Below, piece by piece: positions 17,501 to 26,700 of a stretch of 64,000 bases of DNA (position 1 is its first letter; each line of letters opens with the position of its first letter). Under the pieces are notes generated by a model. It was not told where the DNA came from. It made no database searches and saw only the letters and a program-made list of their open reading frames with translations. Source of the stretch: Gemmata sp. (GTDB lineage Bacteria > Planctomycetota > Planctomycetia > Gemmatales > Gemmataceae); the NCBI GenBank assembly GCA_025055115.1, contig JANWYJ010000039.1, positions 62,001 through 126,000 on the forward strand, read 5' to 3'. A program made the position numbers and the translations under genes.

Positions 17501-18923
17501 CGGCATTGAAGCCTTTGCAGACCAGCGGGTGAATGCGGATGGCGTTGCCTTCGATCAGCACCGGCTCGAAGGCTTGAATGCCCATGCGGTGCAAGGTGGG
17601 GGCACGGTTGAGCAATACCGGGTGCGACTTCGTCACTTCTTCGAGGATATCCCACACCACCTCATCTTTGCGTTCCAGCATTTTCTTGGCCGATTTGATG
17701 GTATCGGCATGTTGCAACTCTTTGAGGCGGCGGATGATGAACGGTTGGAACAACTCCAAGGCGATTTTCTTGGGCAGGCCGCACTGGTGCAGCTTGAGTT
17801 CCGGCCCAACTACGATGACGGAGCGGGCCGAGTAATCAACGCGCTTACCCAGCAAGTTTTCGCGGAAACGACCTTGCTTGCCCTTGATCATGTCGGTGAG
17901 GGACTTCAGCGGACGATTGCTGCTGCCCAAAACCGGTCGTTTGCAACGGTTGTTGTCGAACAGGGCATCCACGGATTGTTGCAACATTCGCTTTTCATTG
18001 CGAATGATGACTTCCGGAGCGTTGAGGTCCACCAATTTCTTGAGGCGGTTGTTCCGATTGATGATGCGCCGGTACAGGTCGTTGAGGTCGGAGGTAGCGA
18101 AGTTGCCGCTATCGAGCAACACCAAGGGGCGCAGGTCGGGCGGAATGACGGGGATGCATTCCAGCACCATCCATTCGGGTTTGTTGCTGCTGTCGCGGAG
18201 CGCTTCGACAGTTTTGAGGCGTTTGACCAACTCTTTTTCGCGTTGTTTGGAGCGTTTTTCGCCTTTTTGCATTTCCTTATCGAGCCGTTCGCGCAATTCC
18301 CGCGACAGTTCGACCAAGTTGAGCCGTTCTAAGAGTTTTTTAATCGCCTCCGCCCCCATATCGACTTCAAAGGCATCGCCATGCTCCATGCGGAGGGCTT
18401 TGTACTCTTCTTCATTGAGCAGTTGCCGTTCTTTCAGCCCCGTGACTTCTTTATCGCCCGGATCGATGACAACGTAGTCTTGGAAGTAGATGATCTTTTC
18501 CAAGTTCGTTGTTTTCATGTCCAGCAGAGTACCCAGGCGCGACGGCATGGCCTTGAAAAACCAGATATGTACGACGGGAGCGGCTAACTCGATGTGCCCC
18601 ATGCGTTTGCGGCGAACCCGGCTGTGCGTGACTTTCACGCCGCAGCGATCGCAGATCATGCCTTTGTACTTCATGCCGCGGTACTTGCCGCAGGAGCATT
18701 CCCAGTCTTTTTCCGGGCCGAAGATTTTCTCACAGAACAGGCCATCTTTTTCGGGCCGGTAGGTGCGGTAGTTGATGGTTTCGGGCTTTTTGACTTCGCC
18801 ATGCGACCACGAGCGGATGTCTTGCGGGCTGGCCAGCGAGATACGCACCGCTCCGAAATCGTTGATGCGTTCGTAGGTGGAACCTTCGGTATCGGCCATA
18901 TTTTTGAGATTGGCGGTGGACAT
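14550..18923 (-). CDS. rpoC: DNA-directed RNA polymerase subunit beta'
   Basis: The catalytic large subunit of RNA polymerase, 1457 residues. The N-terminal zinc site is visible as C-S-C-G-K-Y-R-G plus C-D-R-C-G-V (about residues 70-90), and the Mg-binding catalytic loop NADFDGDQM is near residue 480. The second zinc site appears as C-x-x-x-x-x-x-C-Q-L-C-Y-G in the C-terminal half. The ATG at 18923 has GGGAG at -8; an in-frame reading to 18971 adds 16 residues without support. Spacing from rpoB is 146 bp, with an 8-bp stem in the gap. Identification is certain. Confidence 0.97.
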   Translation of the reverse strand: MSTANLKNMADTEGSTYERINDFGAVRISLASPQDIRSWSHGEVKKPETINYRTYRPEKDGLFCEKIFGPEKDWECSCGKYRGMKYKGMICDRCGVKVTHSRVRRKRMGHIELAAPVVHIWFFKAMPSRLGTLLDMKTTNLEKIIYFQDYVVIDPGDKEVTGLKERQLLNEEEYKALRMEHGDAFEVDMGAEAIKKLLERLNLVELSRELRERLDKEMQKGEKRSKQREKELVKRLKTVEALRDSSNKPEWMVLECIPVIPPDLRPLVLLDSGNFATSDLNDLYRRIINRNNRLKKLVDLNAPEVIIRNEKRMLQQSVDALFDNNRCKRPVLGSSNRPLKSLTDMIKGKQGRFRENLLGKRVDYSARSVIVVGPELKLHQCGLPKKIALELFQPFIIRRLKELQHADTIKSAKKMLERKDEVVWDILEEVTKSHPVLLNRAPTLHRMGIQAFEPVLIEGNAIRIHPLVCKGFNADFDGDQMAVHLPLSIEAQVEATVLMMSTNNIFSPANGNPIITPSQDIVMGCYYLTANRGGEDEAVEPGDGMVFHSPAEVFQAHAEGKLGLHAKIRVRLPIDKKVISEVKDEKGSTRAEELPRKPNGLVRTTVGRVIFNDILHPKMAFYDLPLSSKYLSRIIADCYQLLGRRETIALLDRMKDTGFRESTRSGLSFAASDLRTPDNKEQVLRQKDQEVEKIRKNFERGVITDIERYNKVIDAWMEARDLITKKMMADLANDRRKDPVTGKEVPYLNPIYLMAHSGARGGIEQIRQLAGMRGLMAKPSGAIIETPIKSNFREGLTVLEYFSSTHGARKGLADTALKTADSGYLTRKLADVAQNVVITMHDCGTTQGISKGVMYRGDEVDRPLSEAIRGRVSRNAITHPTTGEVILAENEMITPAKAKELEKLGIDKISVRSPMTCQAPLGVCQLCYGMDLATGAMVEEGMAVGIIAAQSIGEPGTQLTMRTFHIGGVAGRGAAVDSEHKAKKGGIVQFERVQVVTNEQGQNIALAKTGELLLLRGEGGPVVERYAVPNGAEVFVREGEEVAPGTTLVKWDPHSVPLLAEEAGIVQYKDIKEGVTVRKELDKATGVVRMTIMEHKGDLHPQIIIKGEKGSEDKVYYIPERANLQVQNGQRVTAGTLLAKTPREVSQTQDITGGLPRVTELFEARRPRNPAVMAEISGRVKIDPNRKRGKRIIQIIRESEDGKSDGEVREHQVPAGAHLRVHTGEYVKHGDPLVHGPLVPHDILRIRGEREVQEYLVREVQSVYRSQRVEIDDKHIEIIVAQMLRKVKVLHTGDTGLLPGAVMDKFAFNEVNRRLTEECVKVVDPGDTSLVAGRVYSREAFEEEQNALDKKKKKATFVIPEPATCEVQLLGITKAAVQSDSFISAASFQETTKVLTEAALASKVDYLVGLKENVILGHLIPAGTGFKTHQEAEVKINLPEGETAISAETPATEISGT

Positions 18924-18972
18924 AATCAGCTCCCTAGGGGAGATGGTGAGGGTGTTCGGTTCGGGGTCCATT

Positions 18973-19006
18973 GGAGGGCCACGTCACGCGAACGCTACGG
19001 CCCTCC
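18973..19006 (-). promoter_or_regulatory. Hairpin in the rpoB-rpoC spacer
   Basis: GGAGGGCC (18973-18980) and GGCCCTCC (18999-19006) are perfect complements around an 18-nt loop. In the minus-strand transcript it lies about 50 nt before the rpoC start. Role unknown; RNA processing or translational control are options. Confidence 0.35.
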
Positions 19007-19069
19007 TGGATTTGCGATTAGGGGTGCGGTGTCTCGATTATGAACACAGGTTCATTTGCCGACACCGGC

Positions 19070-22000
19070 TCAAAGACGCTTCTTTTCCAAGCACATGTTC
19101 AGACCCAGACCACGGATTTCGTGGGTAAGAACGTCGAAACTCGCGGGTGTGCCCGCTTCGAGGGTGTTTTCACCTTTCACCATGCTCTCATAAATCTTGG
19201 TCCGACCTTCAACATCGTCGGACTTGACCGTGAGCAGTTCTTGCAGGATGTAGGCAGCGCCATAGGCTTCGAGAGCCCACACTTCCATTTCCCCAAACCG
19301 TTGACCGCCGAAGCGGGCTTTACCGCCGAGCGGCTGCTGGGTGATGAGTGAGTAGGGGCCGGTGGCTCGGGCGTGGACTTTGTCATCGACCAGATGGTGC
19401 AGTTTGAGCATGTAGATATAGCCGACCGTCACCGGCTGATCGAACGGTTCGCCCGTGCGGCCATCGTACAGGATGGTTTTGCCGGTTTCCGACAAGCCAG
19501 CTTCCTTGAGGGCTTGGCGGATTTCTTCCTCGGTCGCCCCATCGAAGACTGGGGTAATGGCCTTGAAGCCCAATTTGGCCGCCGCGTAGCCCAAGTGCGT
19601 TTCCAGAATCTGGCCGACATTCATCCGCGACGGCACCCCCAGCGGGTTGAGCAGAATATCCACAGGGGTGCCGTCTTTGAGAAACGGCATATCTTCTTCC
19701 GGCAGAATCTTGGAAATCACGCCCTTGTTGCCGTGGCGACCGGCCATTTTATCGCCCACCGAGATGGCCCGTTTGGTGGCGACGTAGACCTTGACCATTT
19801 GTTGGACACCGCTGGGCAGTTCATCGCCGCGATTGAGCGAATTGAGTTTCCGCTCTTGCTCGTCGATGAAAAATTGGATGCGTTCCCAGTGGCGGTGGTA
19901 GATTTTCTGGGCTTTCTTTTGGTTGTCGGGGCTGCGGATATCGAGGTTTTCGAGCTTGAAGTTTTTGGCTTGCTCGGCAACGGTACGATCGTCCTTATCC
20001 GCCGCCAGTTGTTTGCCGCTGTGGGGGTCTTTGAGTTCTTTTTTGTCGAGCACTTCCTCCAACGCCCGGACAAACTCGCGGAATTGTTCGGCGATGCGCT
20101 TGTTGTAGGTGGTCTCGATTTCCTTGCGTTCTTTGTCGATTTGCTTCTTCTCCTCCTCGCTCATGTGAGCGCGGCGGCTGAAGCGGTGCGCAGCGATGAC
20201 GATACCCTCGGTGCCCGACTGCACCTCGAGCGAATCGTTTTTGACATCTTCCCCGGCACGACCAAAGATGGCGTGCAGCAGTTTTTCCTCCGGGGTCAGT
20301 TCGGAGCGCGACTTGGGCGATACTTTCCCCACCAGAATGTCCCCCGGGCGAACGTATGTGCCGATTTGGACCACACCGTGTTCGTCGAGGTTGGCGAGGG
20401 CTTTGGGGCTGACGTTGGGAATATCGCGAGTGAACTCCTCTTTGCCGAGTTTGGTTTCGCGAATTTCGATATCGAATTCTTCAATGTGAATCGACGTATA
20501 GGTATCGTTTTTGACGAGCCGCTCCGAAATGATGATCGCATCTTCGAAGTTGTAACCTTCCCAACTCATGAAGGCGACCAAGACATTGCGGCCCAGGGCC
20601 AGTTCGCCGTTCTTGGTGGCGGCACCGTCGGCGATGATCTGCCCCTTCTTGACCCGCTGGCCCAAGCTGACAATCGGCTTTTGGTTCAAGCAGGTGCGTT
20701 CGTTCAACCCGTGGTATTTGCGTAGCACATACTCGCGAACGATCTTATCCTTCTCTTCGATTTTGATCCGTTCGGCATCGACATAAACGACCGTGCCATC
20801 TTCTTGGGCTTTGACGAGCATCCCCGAGTGCTTGGCCACTTCTTTTTCCAGACCGGTAGCGACCAGGGGTGGCTCGGTGACCAACAGTGGCACCGCCTGA
20901 CGCTGCATGTTGGAACCCCTCAGCGCCCGGTTGGCGTCGTCGTGTTCCAAGAAAGGGATCAGGCCCGCGGACACACCGACCATCTGTTTGGGCGAAACGT
21001 CGATGTACTGAATTTTGTCCGCCGGGATCAGTTGCAGTTCGCCATTTTGCCGCCCACTGACCCGTTCTGCGACGATGCGGTCGCCTTCGGTGGGGGTGTC
21101 CGCGGGGGCCAACACCGCCGTTTGCTCTTCATCGGCCCGCAACTTGACAATCTCATCGGTGATCTTCTTGTTCTTGACCCGTTTGTACGGCGTGATCAAA
21201 AAGCCGTAGTCGTCGATTTCGGCATAGATTGAGAGCGACGAAATCAGCCCGATGTTCGTTCCTTCGGGGGTTTCGATGGGGCAGATACGGCCGTAGTGGG
21301 AGATGTGGACGTCGCGGACTTCGAAACCGGCCCGTTTGCGATTCAACCCCCCCGGCCCCAAGGCGGAGAGCCGGCGCTCATGGGTCAATTGCGCCAGGGG
21401 GTTGGTCTGGTCCACCACCTGGCTCAACTCACTGCGGCCAAAGAAGTATTCGATGGCCGCGGAAACGCTTTTGGGATTGATGAGCGAGCGGGGCGTCATG
21501 TCCTGTTGGTCGCGAATCGCCATGCGCTCCTGAACGGTGCGGCGCAGTTTCAGGAACCCTTTGCGTAGCTCATCGGATGCCAATTCGTCGATAGTCCGTA
21601 AGCGCCGGTTGCCCAAGTGGTCGATGTCATCGATGTGACCTTTGCCGGCGCGAAGATCAAGCAGATATTTGATCGAATTGACAAAGTCGACGCTTCGCAG
21701 CGTCATTTCCGATTCTGCAACGTGTTGGTTGAATTTGCGATTGATGCGGAAGCGCCCCACGCGGCCGAGGCGGTAGCGGTTGGGGTCTTGGAACTTTTCG
21801 CGGAAAAGCTCCTTGGCTTTTTCCAATTGCGGCGGGTTGCCGGGCCGCAGGCGCTGGTAAATTTTCAGCAGCGCCCCTTCGTGGGAATCGGCTTGCGTTC
21901 CCGTAGCGACATCTTCCAGAATCGAGTTGAGCAAAATTTCATCTTTCGGGTGCGGTATCACGAGCAATTCGTGAATCTGGGAAGCCATGATTTTGTCCAC

Positions 22001-22825
22001 CTTCTCCGCGGTGAAGGGTTTACCCGCGTCGAGGTAGACTTCGCCGGTCTCCGGATCGATGACATCGTCGGCCGCGATCATCGGCGGCACACCGTTTTCC
22101 GGATCGCCCACGAGCCGTTGCCGGGCATCTTTGGCTTTGAGTTTGATTTTTTCGGTTTCGTAGAACTCTTGGAGAATGCTGGCCGTGGTGGAATACGCGG
22201 GGTCCATCGCACGCAGAAGGGTGATGGCGGAGAATTTCCCGCTTTGGTCGATGCGCACGCCCAGGGTATCTTTTTTGGTCGCGTTGATTTCGATCCAGGA
22301 ACCGCGTTCGGGAATGATGCGGCAGGAGTGCAAGTCTTTGTCGGCCTCGCGCGTGACGACGAAGTCCACGCCCGGCGAACGGTGCAGCTGCGAGACAACC
22401 ACCCGTTCCGCCCCGTTGATGATGAATTCGCCCCCGCCAATCATGATGGGCATATCGCCCAGGTATACTTCTTCTTCCACCGCGGTGCCATCAGAGCGGC
22501 GCAAGCGCAGCCAGACCCGGAAAGGGCGGCCGTAGGTGAGGCGCAGTTGCCGGCATTCATCGGGGTCGTAACGGGGTTTGCCCAATTCGTAGCGGATGTA
22601 TTCCAGGGAGATTTTCTTGTCGTAACTTTCGATCGGGAAAATCTCTTGCAAAACGCCCTCCAGTCCGATAGGAGCGCGTTTGTCGTAAGGGACATCCAAT
22701 TGCAGGAAGCGCGCATAGGCCCGCGTTTGCACCTCGGTCAAATCGGGGACTTCCACAGCATCGCCAAAACGGCCGAAGTTTCGGACAGTGGTCGGAGTGA
22801 TGATGCGTTGGGCCGGGATTGGCAT
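19070..22825 (-). CDS. rpoB: DNA-directed RNA polymerase subunit beta
   Basis: The second large subunit of RNA polymerase, 1251 residues. The rifampicin-pocket region is clear: [17 protein letters not shown] with the residues equivalent to Escherichia coli Asp516, His526 and Ser531 all unchanged, followed by the invariant R-x-S-A-L-G-P-G-G-L and [13 protein letters not shown]. The C-terminus carries [18 protein letters not shown]. The start ATG at 22825 has GAGG at -9. It is separated from rplL by an unusually long 600-bp gap. Confidence 0.97.
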   Translation of the reverse strand: MPIPAQRIITPTTVRNFGRFGDAVEVPDLTEVQTRAYARFLQLDVPYDKRAPIGLEGVLQEIFPIESYDKKISLEYIRYELGKPRYDPDECRQLRLTYGRPFRVWLRLRRSDGTAVEEEVYLGDMPIMIGGGEFIINGAERVVVSQLHRSPGVDFVVTREADKDLHSCRIIPERGSWIEINATKKDTLGVRIDQSGKFSAITLLRAMDPAYSTTASILQEFYETEKIKLKAKDARQRLVGDPENGVPPMIAADDVIDPETGEVYLDAGKPFTAEKVDKIMASQIHELLVIPHPKDEILLNSILEDVATGTQADSHEGALLKIYQRLRPGNPPQLEKAKELFREKFQDPNRYRLGRVGRFRINRKFNQHVAESEMTLRSVDFVNSIKYLLDLRAGKGHIDDIDHLGNRRLRTIDELASDELRKGFLKLRRTVQERMAIRDQQDMTPRSLINPKSVSAAIEYFFGRSELSQVVDQTNPLAQLTHERRLSALGPGGLNRKRAGFEVRDVHISHYGRICPIETPEGTNIGLISSLSIYAEIDDYGFLITPYKRVKNKKITDEIVKLRADEEQTAVLAPADTPTEGDRIVAERVSGRQNGELQLIPADKIQYIDVSPKQMVGVSAGLIPFLEHDDANRALRGSNMQRQAVPLLVTEPPLVATGLEKEVAKHSGMLVKAQEDGTVVYVDAERIKIEEKDKIVREYVLRKYHGLNERTCLNQKPIVSLGQRVKKGQIIADGAATKNGELALGRNVLVAFMSWEGYNFEDAIIISERLVKNDTYTSIHIEEFDIEIRETKLGKEEFTRDIPNVSPKALANLDEHGVVQIGTYVRPGDILVGKVSPKSRSELTPEEKLLHAIFGRAGEDVKNDSLEVQSGTEGIVIAAHRFSRRAHMSEEEKKQIDKERKEIETTYNKRIAEQFREFVRALEEVLDKKELKDPHSGKQLAADKDDRTVAEQAKNFKLENLDIRSPDNQKKAQKIYHRHWERIQFFIDEQERKLNSLNRGDELPSGVQQMVKVYVATKRAISVGDKMAGRHGNKGVISKILPEEDMPFLKDGTPVDILLNPLGVPSRMNVGQILETHLGYAAAKLGFKAITPVFDGATEEEIRQALKEAGLSETGKTILYDGRTGEPFDQPVTVGYIYMLKLHHLVDDKVHARATGPYSLITQQPLGGKARFGGQRFGEMEVWALEAYGAAYILQELLTVKSDDVEGRTKIYESMVKGENTLEAGTPASFDVLTHEIRGLGLNMCLEKKRL

Positions 22826-23341
22826 CGGCGGTTCCTCAACAAGTCATGAAGTTGGGGTCTGCGGCACTCGTTGCGGGAGCTACGGCCTGGGCACAGCGCG
22901 CCGACCGCGTGAGTGTCAAGCAGCGGACCACAAGCGTAATAACCATCCAACAAGGGGATGACACACAGCACCGATGGCCGCAGGGCCTTCAGCGCCTGGT
23001 GTCGAGGAATTCTGGGCGTTACAGGGTCACAAAGAGGACGGCGCCGCCTCGCGTGTCCGGGGTATCCAACCCCATGGTGGACCCAGGAGGCGGTGGCACG
23101 CGCAATCGGTCACCAACCCGCACCCCACCAGCGCTCAGCGCTGCCGGGTTGGGATGGTGTTTCTGTCTGGGTGTCGGCATGGTGCTCGATCGACGGGGTA
23201 CGACATAGGGCAGCAAGTGGGTCGCGCGCATTGTCACCACTTAGCTAAGCGCATCACATCCAGTCGGCATCCCTCGGGGAATACCGTATAGATACGATGA
23301 GTCCAGATTTTTTGGTGAAAAAATCGCTTCTGACAATATTA
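22826..23341. other. Long gene-free stretch between rplL and rpoB
   Basis: No credible coding frame on either strand. It holds an 8-bp stem (CCAACCCG at 23113-23120 with CGGGTTGG at 23145-23152) enclosing a duplicated AGCGCT, and a short A/T stem GATTTTTT-GGTG-AAAAAATC at 23306-23325. On the minus strand it would be the leader or spacer RNA upstream of rpoB. Confidence 0.6.
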
Positions 23342-23384
23342 CCCAGATGGAGTGCAAAAGTCACCCCATCTGGGCATTTTTTTT
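23342..23384 (+). terminator. Strong intrinsic terminator on the plus strand, between rplL and rpoB
   Basis: CCCAGATGG (23342-23350) and CCATCTGGG (23366-23374) form a perfect 9-bp stem followed on the plus strand by CA and eight T (23377-23384). In that orientation it opposes the ribosomal and RNA polymerase genes. On the minus strand the same stem is preceded by A8 and followed by TAATATT, a weaker attenuator-like arrangement about 100 bp after rplL, where Escherichia coli has a partial attenuator. Confidence 0.7.
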
Positions 23385-23474
23385 GCTCACAAACACATCC
23401 CTGGCATCCATCGCGCTGGGTGAAGGAGCGCCCCAACCCTTCCGGAACTGCTCCCAAACACCGCTGGTCGTGAA

Positions 23475-23873
23475 TCAACCCGCCGGTTTGATCGTGACTT
23501 TCGCGCCGGTTTCTTCCAATTTCTTCTTGATGTCTTCGGCCGTCTTTTTGTCCACGTTCTCTTTGATAGCTTTGGGAGCGGCTTCCACTGTGGCCTTCGC
23601 TTCACCTAAGCCTTGGCCGGTGATCTCGCGAACGACCTTGATAGTCTTCACCTTGTCCGTGAAGCTCTCGAGAATGACGTTAAACTCCGTGGCTTCGGCC
23701 GCGGCGGCCGCCGGAGCGGCCCCCGGAGCACCCGGAGCTGGCCCGGACATCACCACCGCCCCGCCGGCGGCCGGTTCGATTTGATACTTATCTTTCAAGT
23801 AATTCTTCAGTTCCACCGCCTGCGCGATGGTCAGGCTGGCGAGTGCATCGCCTAATTCAGCAATCGAAGGCAT
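23475..23873 (-). CDS. rplL: 50S ribosomal protein L7/L12
   Basis: The stalk protein that recruits translation GTPases. It has 132 residues: an N-terminal dimerisation helix pair ([16 protein letters not shown]), an Ala/Gly/Pro hinge near residues 36-60, and the globular C-terminal domain with K-I[15 protein letters not shown] and the final K[10 protein letters not shown]. The start at 23873 has AAAGGG upstream; a longer frame without support exists. It follows rplJ by 254 bp, a gap that contains two direct-repeat pairs. Confidence 0.95.
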   Translation of the reverse strand: MPSIAELGDALASLTIAQAVELKNYLKDKYQIEPAAGGAVVMSGPAPGAPGAAPAAAAAEATEFNVILESFTDKVKTIKVVREITGQGLGEAKATVEAAPKAIKENVDKKTAEDIKKKLEETGAKVTIKPAG

Positions 23874-23963
23874 GATCGGAACCCTTTCTCTGTTGTGCCG
23901 GGTGAAGCGGCCCGGCGGTGGTGGCGCGTAATAGCTGGCTTCGCGGAACCGCTTGTTCAGCGG

Positions 23964-24007
23964 CAGGTTGTTGGGGAGGTCAACACAGGTTGTTGGGGAG
24001 GTCAACA
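23964..24007 (-). repeat. Perfect 22-bp tandem repeat between rplJ and rplL
   Basis: The 22-mer starting CAGGTTGTTGGGGAGGTCAA at 23964-23985 is repeated without change at 23986-24007. Confidence 0.85.
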
Positions 24008-24043
24008 CAAGCTATTTGTAGCAATGGACTTATGCCCCAAGTT

Positions 24044-24153
24044 GCCCAGGCTCAGGCCGGCCGTGGCGGGCTTGTCGGCCGTGTCGCCACAGCGCTGTTG
24101 TCACCGATGGTCTGTGCTGCCCAGGCTTTAGCCGGCTGTGGCGGGCTTGTCGG
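24044..24153 (-). repeat. 35-nt direct repeat of the rplJ 3' end, offset 75 nt
   Basis: Bases 24119-24153 (last rplJ codons, TAA and following bases, minus strand) recur at 24044-24078 with 31 of 35 identical. In the rplJ frame the copy still reads D-K-P-A-T-A-G, with the Thr codon changed synonymously, but its stop is now CTG. The 40 nt between is unrelated. Confidence 0.9.
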
Positions 24154-24676
24154 ACCCACTCCCCTTCTCTTCGATGGCTTTCAAAATCCCGGCGATGGCC
24201 GCTCCCGGACCCACCAAACACCCAGCAAGGGCGGCCCCTGGACCGAGCAAAGCAGCGACAACCTCACCAATTGCCTCTTGCCGTGTTGGCACTTTGGAGA
24301 GGTTCTCCAACGTCATCGGTTCGCCGTCGGCGACTCCGGTTTTGGGCTTGATCTTTTCGGGTTGTTTCGGATCGGGGCGCAGCTGTTTCAGCAGGTCCAA
24401 CACCGCTTGCCCCAAGGCTTTGGGACTATCGCCGCCCCAACACAGCAGCGTTGGGCCCGAGCCGGGGTCAACCTTCACCCCATTCTCATCAAACACCTTC
24501 TTGACAAGGGTGTTTTTCACCATCTTGACGCGAATCTTCCGCGCCCGCAGCCCTTTGCGCAACTCATAGTCGGCCGCGGAGTCGAGTTTGAGCGGTTCGA
24601 GAAGAACGAAATCGCGAACCCCCTTGAAGGTGTTGCGCAGATCGTTCAGTTCCATTGCTTTGATTTTCTTGCTCAT
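24128..24676 (-). CDS. rplJ: 50S ribosomal protein L10
   Basis: L10 anchors the L7/L12 stalk to the ribosome. It is 182 residues, close to the usual 165-180. The N-terminal rRNA-binding domain has the L-R-x-x-L-R-A-R-K-I-R-V-K-M-V-K-N-T-L pattern near residue 45, and the Ala-rich C-terminal helix that carries L12 dimers is visible as V-V-A-A-L-L-G-P-G-A-A-L-A-G. The ATG at 24676 follows AGGA at slightly long spacing. It lies between rplA (160 bp) and rplL (254 bp). A degenerate 21-nt repeat (24736/24757) sits upstream. Confidence 0.93.
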   Translation of the reverse strand: MSKKIKAMELNDLRNTFKGVRDFVLLEPLKLDSAADYELRKGLRARKIRVKMVKNTLVKKVFDENGVKVDPGSGPTLLCWGGDSPKALGQAVLDLLKQLRPDPKQPEKIKPKTGVADGEPMTLENLSKVPTRQEAIGEVVAALLGPGAALAGCLVGPGAAIAGILKAIEEKGSGSDKPATAG

Positions 24677-24735
24677 AGCCAGTAGTCCTGGGTCCGCGGT
24701 CGGTGGGCCAGTGGTCCGCCGGGGCTGACGAAGCG

Positions 24736-24777
24736 TTCCCCACAATCGTCACAGGGTTCCTCACAACCGTCGTAGGG
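24736..24777 (-). repeat. Degenerate 21-nt tandem repeat upstream of rplJ
   Basis: TTCCCCACAATCGTCACAGGG (24736-24756) and TTCCTCACAACCGTCGTAGGG (24757-24777) match at 17 of 21 positions. It lies in the rplA-rplJ spacer, where the L10 leader site of other bacteria is found. Confidence 0.55.
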
Positions 24778-24836
24778 AGCGAGCCAAAAGCCCTGATCCA
24801 TAATAATCCCGTTGGGAATCTGATCCCTGGTAGCAA

Positions 24837-25745
24837 TCAGATTGCCAGCCGTATTCCTGGGGACATCGTCGCTGACAGCACCACCCCGTTGATGAAGTTA
24901 CCCTTGACACCCGCGGGTTTGGCGGCGCGTACCTGGTCGATAAATACGGTGATGTTCTCGATCAATTTTTGCTCATCAAAGCTCAATTTTCCGACTCCGG
25001 CATGAATCTGACCGGTTTTGTCGGAGCGGTATTCTACCTTCCCCGCTTTGAACTCACGCACTGCCGCGGCAATGTCCCCAGTGGCGGGAATGACCGTGCC
25101 CGCTTTGGGCGTAGGCATGAGACCCCGGGGACCTAACACCTTCCCTAGCCGCGAAACCTGCCCCATCATGTCTTGCGATGCCAACGCGACGTCGAAATCG
25201 AGGAAGTTTTCCTTCTGCACTTTCTCCACCAGGTCGGCTCCGCCGACAATGTCCGCCCCGGCTTCTTTCGCTTTGGCGATGTTGTCGCCTTGGCAGAAGA
25301 CGGCGACACGAACGCTTTTACCGATCCCATGGGGTAGCGGAATGGCTCCGCGGACCATTTGATCCGATTGGGTGGGATCGATACCCAAGTTGATGTGGAG
25401 TTCGACCGTTTCATCGAACTTGGCACGTTTGAGCTTTTTCAGCTCGGCAACCGCTTGTTTGACCGACATCGCACCGGCTTCGCGGAGTTTGCGTTCGATG
25501 TTTTTGAGGTGGTTGCGGAGTTTCTTACCCCGGCGGGGAGCAATCCCTGGCTTCTTTCGCTTTTGAACCCCTTCGCCCTCGCCACCTTTCTCTTGATCCG
25601 CCGGTGGTGTGGCTGACGCCGGAGGCGTTTCGGCGACAGGCGCTGGTGCCGCGGCCGCAGGGGGGGGGACCGCCGGAGTATTGGCAGGTTGGGATGCCGG
25701 CGCGGTTACGGCCGCATCCGCTTTCTTGTCTTTTTCCTTGGCCAT
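24837..25745 (-). CDS. rplA: 50S ribosomal protein L1 with an Ala/Pro-rich N-terminal extension
   Basis: L1 forms the mobile stalk at the E site and in many bacteria represses its own mRNA. The canonical part begins near residue 72 (R-G-K-K-L-R-N) and shows the expected E-L-H-I-N-L-G-I-D-P, L-P-H-G-I-G-K, L-G-P-R-G-L-M-P-T-P-K-A-G-T-V and G-K-V-E-Y-R-x-D-K-T-G signatures. Before it is an extra segment of about 70 residues: a basic start (M-A-K-E-K-D-K-K), an Ala/Pro/Thr-rich middle and a basic end (Q-K-R-K-K-P). Total 302 residues against about 230 usually. The ATG at 25745 has GAGGTG a little far upstream; a GTG at 25757 overlaps that site and is less likely. Confidence 0.93.
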   Translation of the reverse strand: MAKEKDKKADAAVTAPASQPANTPAVPPPAAAAPAPVAETPPASATPPADQEKGGEGEGVQKRKKPGIAPRRGKKLRNHLKNIERKLREAGAMSVKQAVAELKKLKRAKFDETVELHINLGIDPTQSDQMVRGAIPLPHGIGKSVRVAVFCQGDNIAKAKEAGADIVGGADLVEKVQKENFLDFDVALASQDMMGQVSRLGKVLGPRGLMPTPKAGTVIPATGDIAAAVREFKAGKVEYRSDKTGQIHAGVGKLSFDEQKLIENITVFIDQVRAAKPAGVKGNFINGVVLSATMSPGIRLAI

Positions 25746-25976
25746 GGATCGACACACCTCGTTCTAGCGGGGTTCGTTGTGCCATGCACAACTACAACCC
25801 CTCCCGCGGCTCGTAGTACAGCAGCGGTTCGTGAGAAGGTAATACTTACAAGTTGCAGAAAACGACGGCAACGGATCGACGAATTTTCTTCGCCGCTTTT
25901 GTGGGGACGAGGCCCTTTTCAGCTTGAGGCTGAAATCATGACCGCAGTCCGGCGATGCTGGCCGAAGTCCGTTCTG

Positions 25977-26016
25977 TTAGTCTTCGACCACCTGTCTATT
26001 AGCCTTCGACCACCTG
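25977..26016 (-). repeat. 22-nt tandem repeat of the rplK 3' end
   Basis: TTAGTCTTCGACCACCTG (25977-25994) repeats TTAGCCTTCGACCACCTG (25999-26016), which is the last codons and TAA of rplK. One base differs; offset 22 nt. The copy keeps V-V-E-D-stop in frame. Confidence 0.8.
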
Positions 26017-26466
26017 AATACCCATGCTCCGGGCAGTCCCTTCGATAATCCGCATGGCGTGGTCAACATCGCGCGCGTTGAGGTCCGCGAGCTTTTGCGT
26101 GGCAATATCCCGCACTTGTTTTTTGGTCACCGTGAATCCTTTGTACTTGCCCGCTTTCTTGGCATCGGCGGGGATGACTTCTTTCCCGGCCTTTTTGGCA
26201 TGGGGTATTTTCGCGGCCAACTTCAGCAGAACAGCCGCCGGCGGACTTTTGATTTTGAACTCAAAGCTGCGGTCGGAGTACACCGTGATCACCACCGGCA
26301 GCATCAGCCCTTTCAGCTCGGGTTTATTGGTTTTATCGTTGAACTGCTTGACGAACATGCCGATGTTGACGCCGTGCGCACCCAAAGCCGGGCCAACGGG
26401 GGGAGCGGGCGTTGCCGATCCGCCGGGGCATTGCAACTTCACTTGTGCCGTCACTTGTTTCGCCAT
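25999..26466 (-). CDS. rplK: 50S ribosomal protein L11
   Basis: L11 forms the base of the GTPase-associated centre with 23S rRNA. The 155-residue sequence has the proline switch region [16 protein letters not shown] near residue 20, followed by F-V-K-Q-F-N-D-K-T, and the C-terminal rRNA-binding [11 protein letters not shown] short basic insertion ([15 protein letters not shown]) precedes the V-T-K-K-Q-V segment. rplA follows 253 bp later on the same strand. Identification is certain. Confidence 0.96.
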   Translation of the reverse strand: MAKQVTAQVKLQCPGGSATPAPPVGPALGAHGVNIGMFVKQFNDKTNKPELKGLMLPVVITVYSDRSFEFKIKSPPAAVLLKLAAKIPHAKKAGKEVIPADAKKAGKYKGFTVTKKQVRDIATQKLADLNARDVDHAMRIIEGTARSMGIQVVEG

Positions 26467-26525
26467 GATTCCACCTGTACGCGGGTGAGACGGAACATTC
26501 TAGATGTTTCACGGCCTGGTGGCAT

Positions 26526-26576
26526 CGGCCAATACAACGGAAATTGGCCGGCCGCCGATGACCCTCGCTGGAGGGT
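26526..26576 (-). promoter_or_regulatory. Two consecutive hairpins in the nusG-rplK spacer
   Basis: On the minus strand, ACCCTC/GAGGGT (26561-26566/26571-26576, loop 4) is followed by CGGCCAAT/ATTGGCCG (26526-26533/26543-26550, loop 9), both perfect. They lie 60-110 nt before the rplK start. Candidates for an attenuator or for the L1 autoregulatory site known in front of rplK in other bacteria; sequence alone cannot decide. Confidence 0.4.
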
Positions 26577-26580
26577 GGCG

Positions 26581-26700
26581 TGTCAAATCTTCTCCCCGTG
26601 CGGAGCATGCCGTTGGATTTTGTCCGAGCCTCATCCTCATTCCAACTGGCGTTCGCCCGCTGTTAAATCTTCTCGACTTGGGAAGCATCCAGTTCGACTT
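26581..26700 (-). repeat. 40-nt degenerate direct repeat of the nusG 3' end, offset 80 nt
   Basis: Bases 26661-26700 (last nusG codons and TAA) recur at 26581-26620 with 30 of 40 identical. The copy keeps E-K-I and has TGA instead of TAA. Confidence 0.75.

Noticed and set aside
19373-22849. Long plus-strand open frames opposite rpoB (about 450 and 410 codons)
   Set aside because: They are the antisense frames expected in a GC-rich, codon-biased gene; their translations resemble no family and the rpoB strand is certain.
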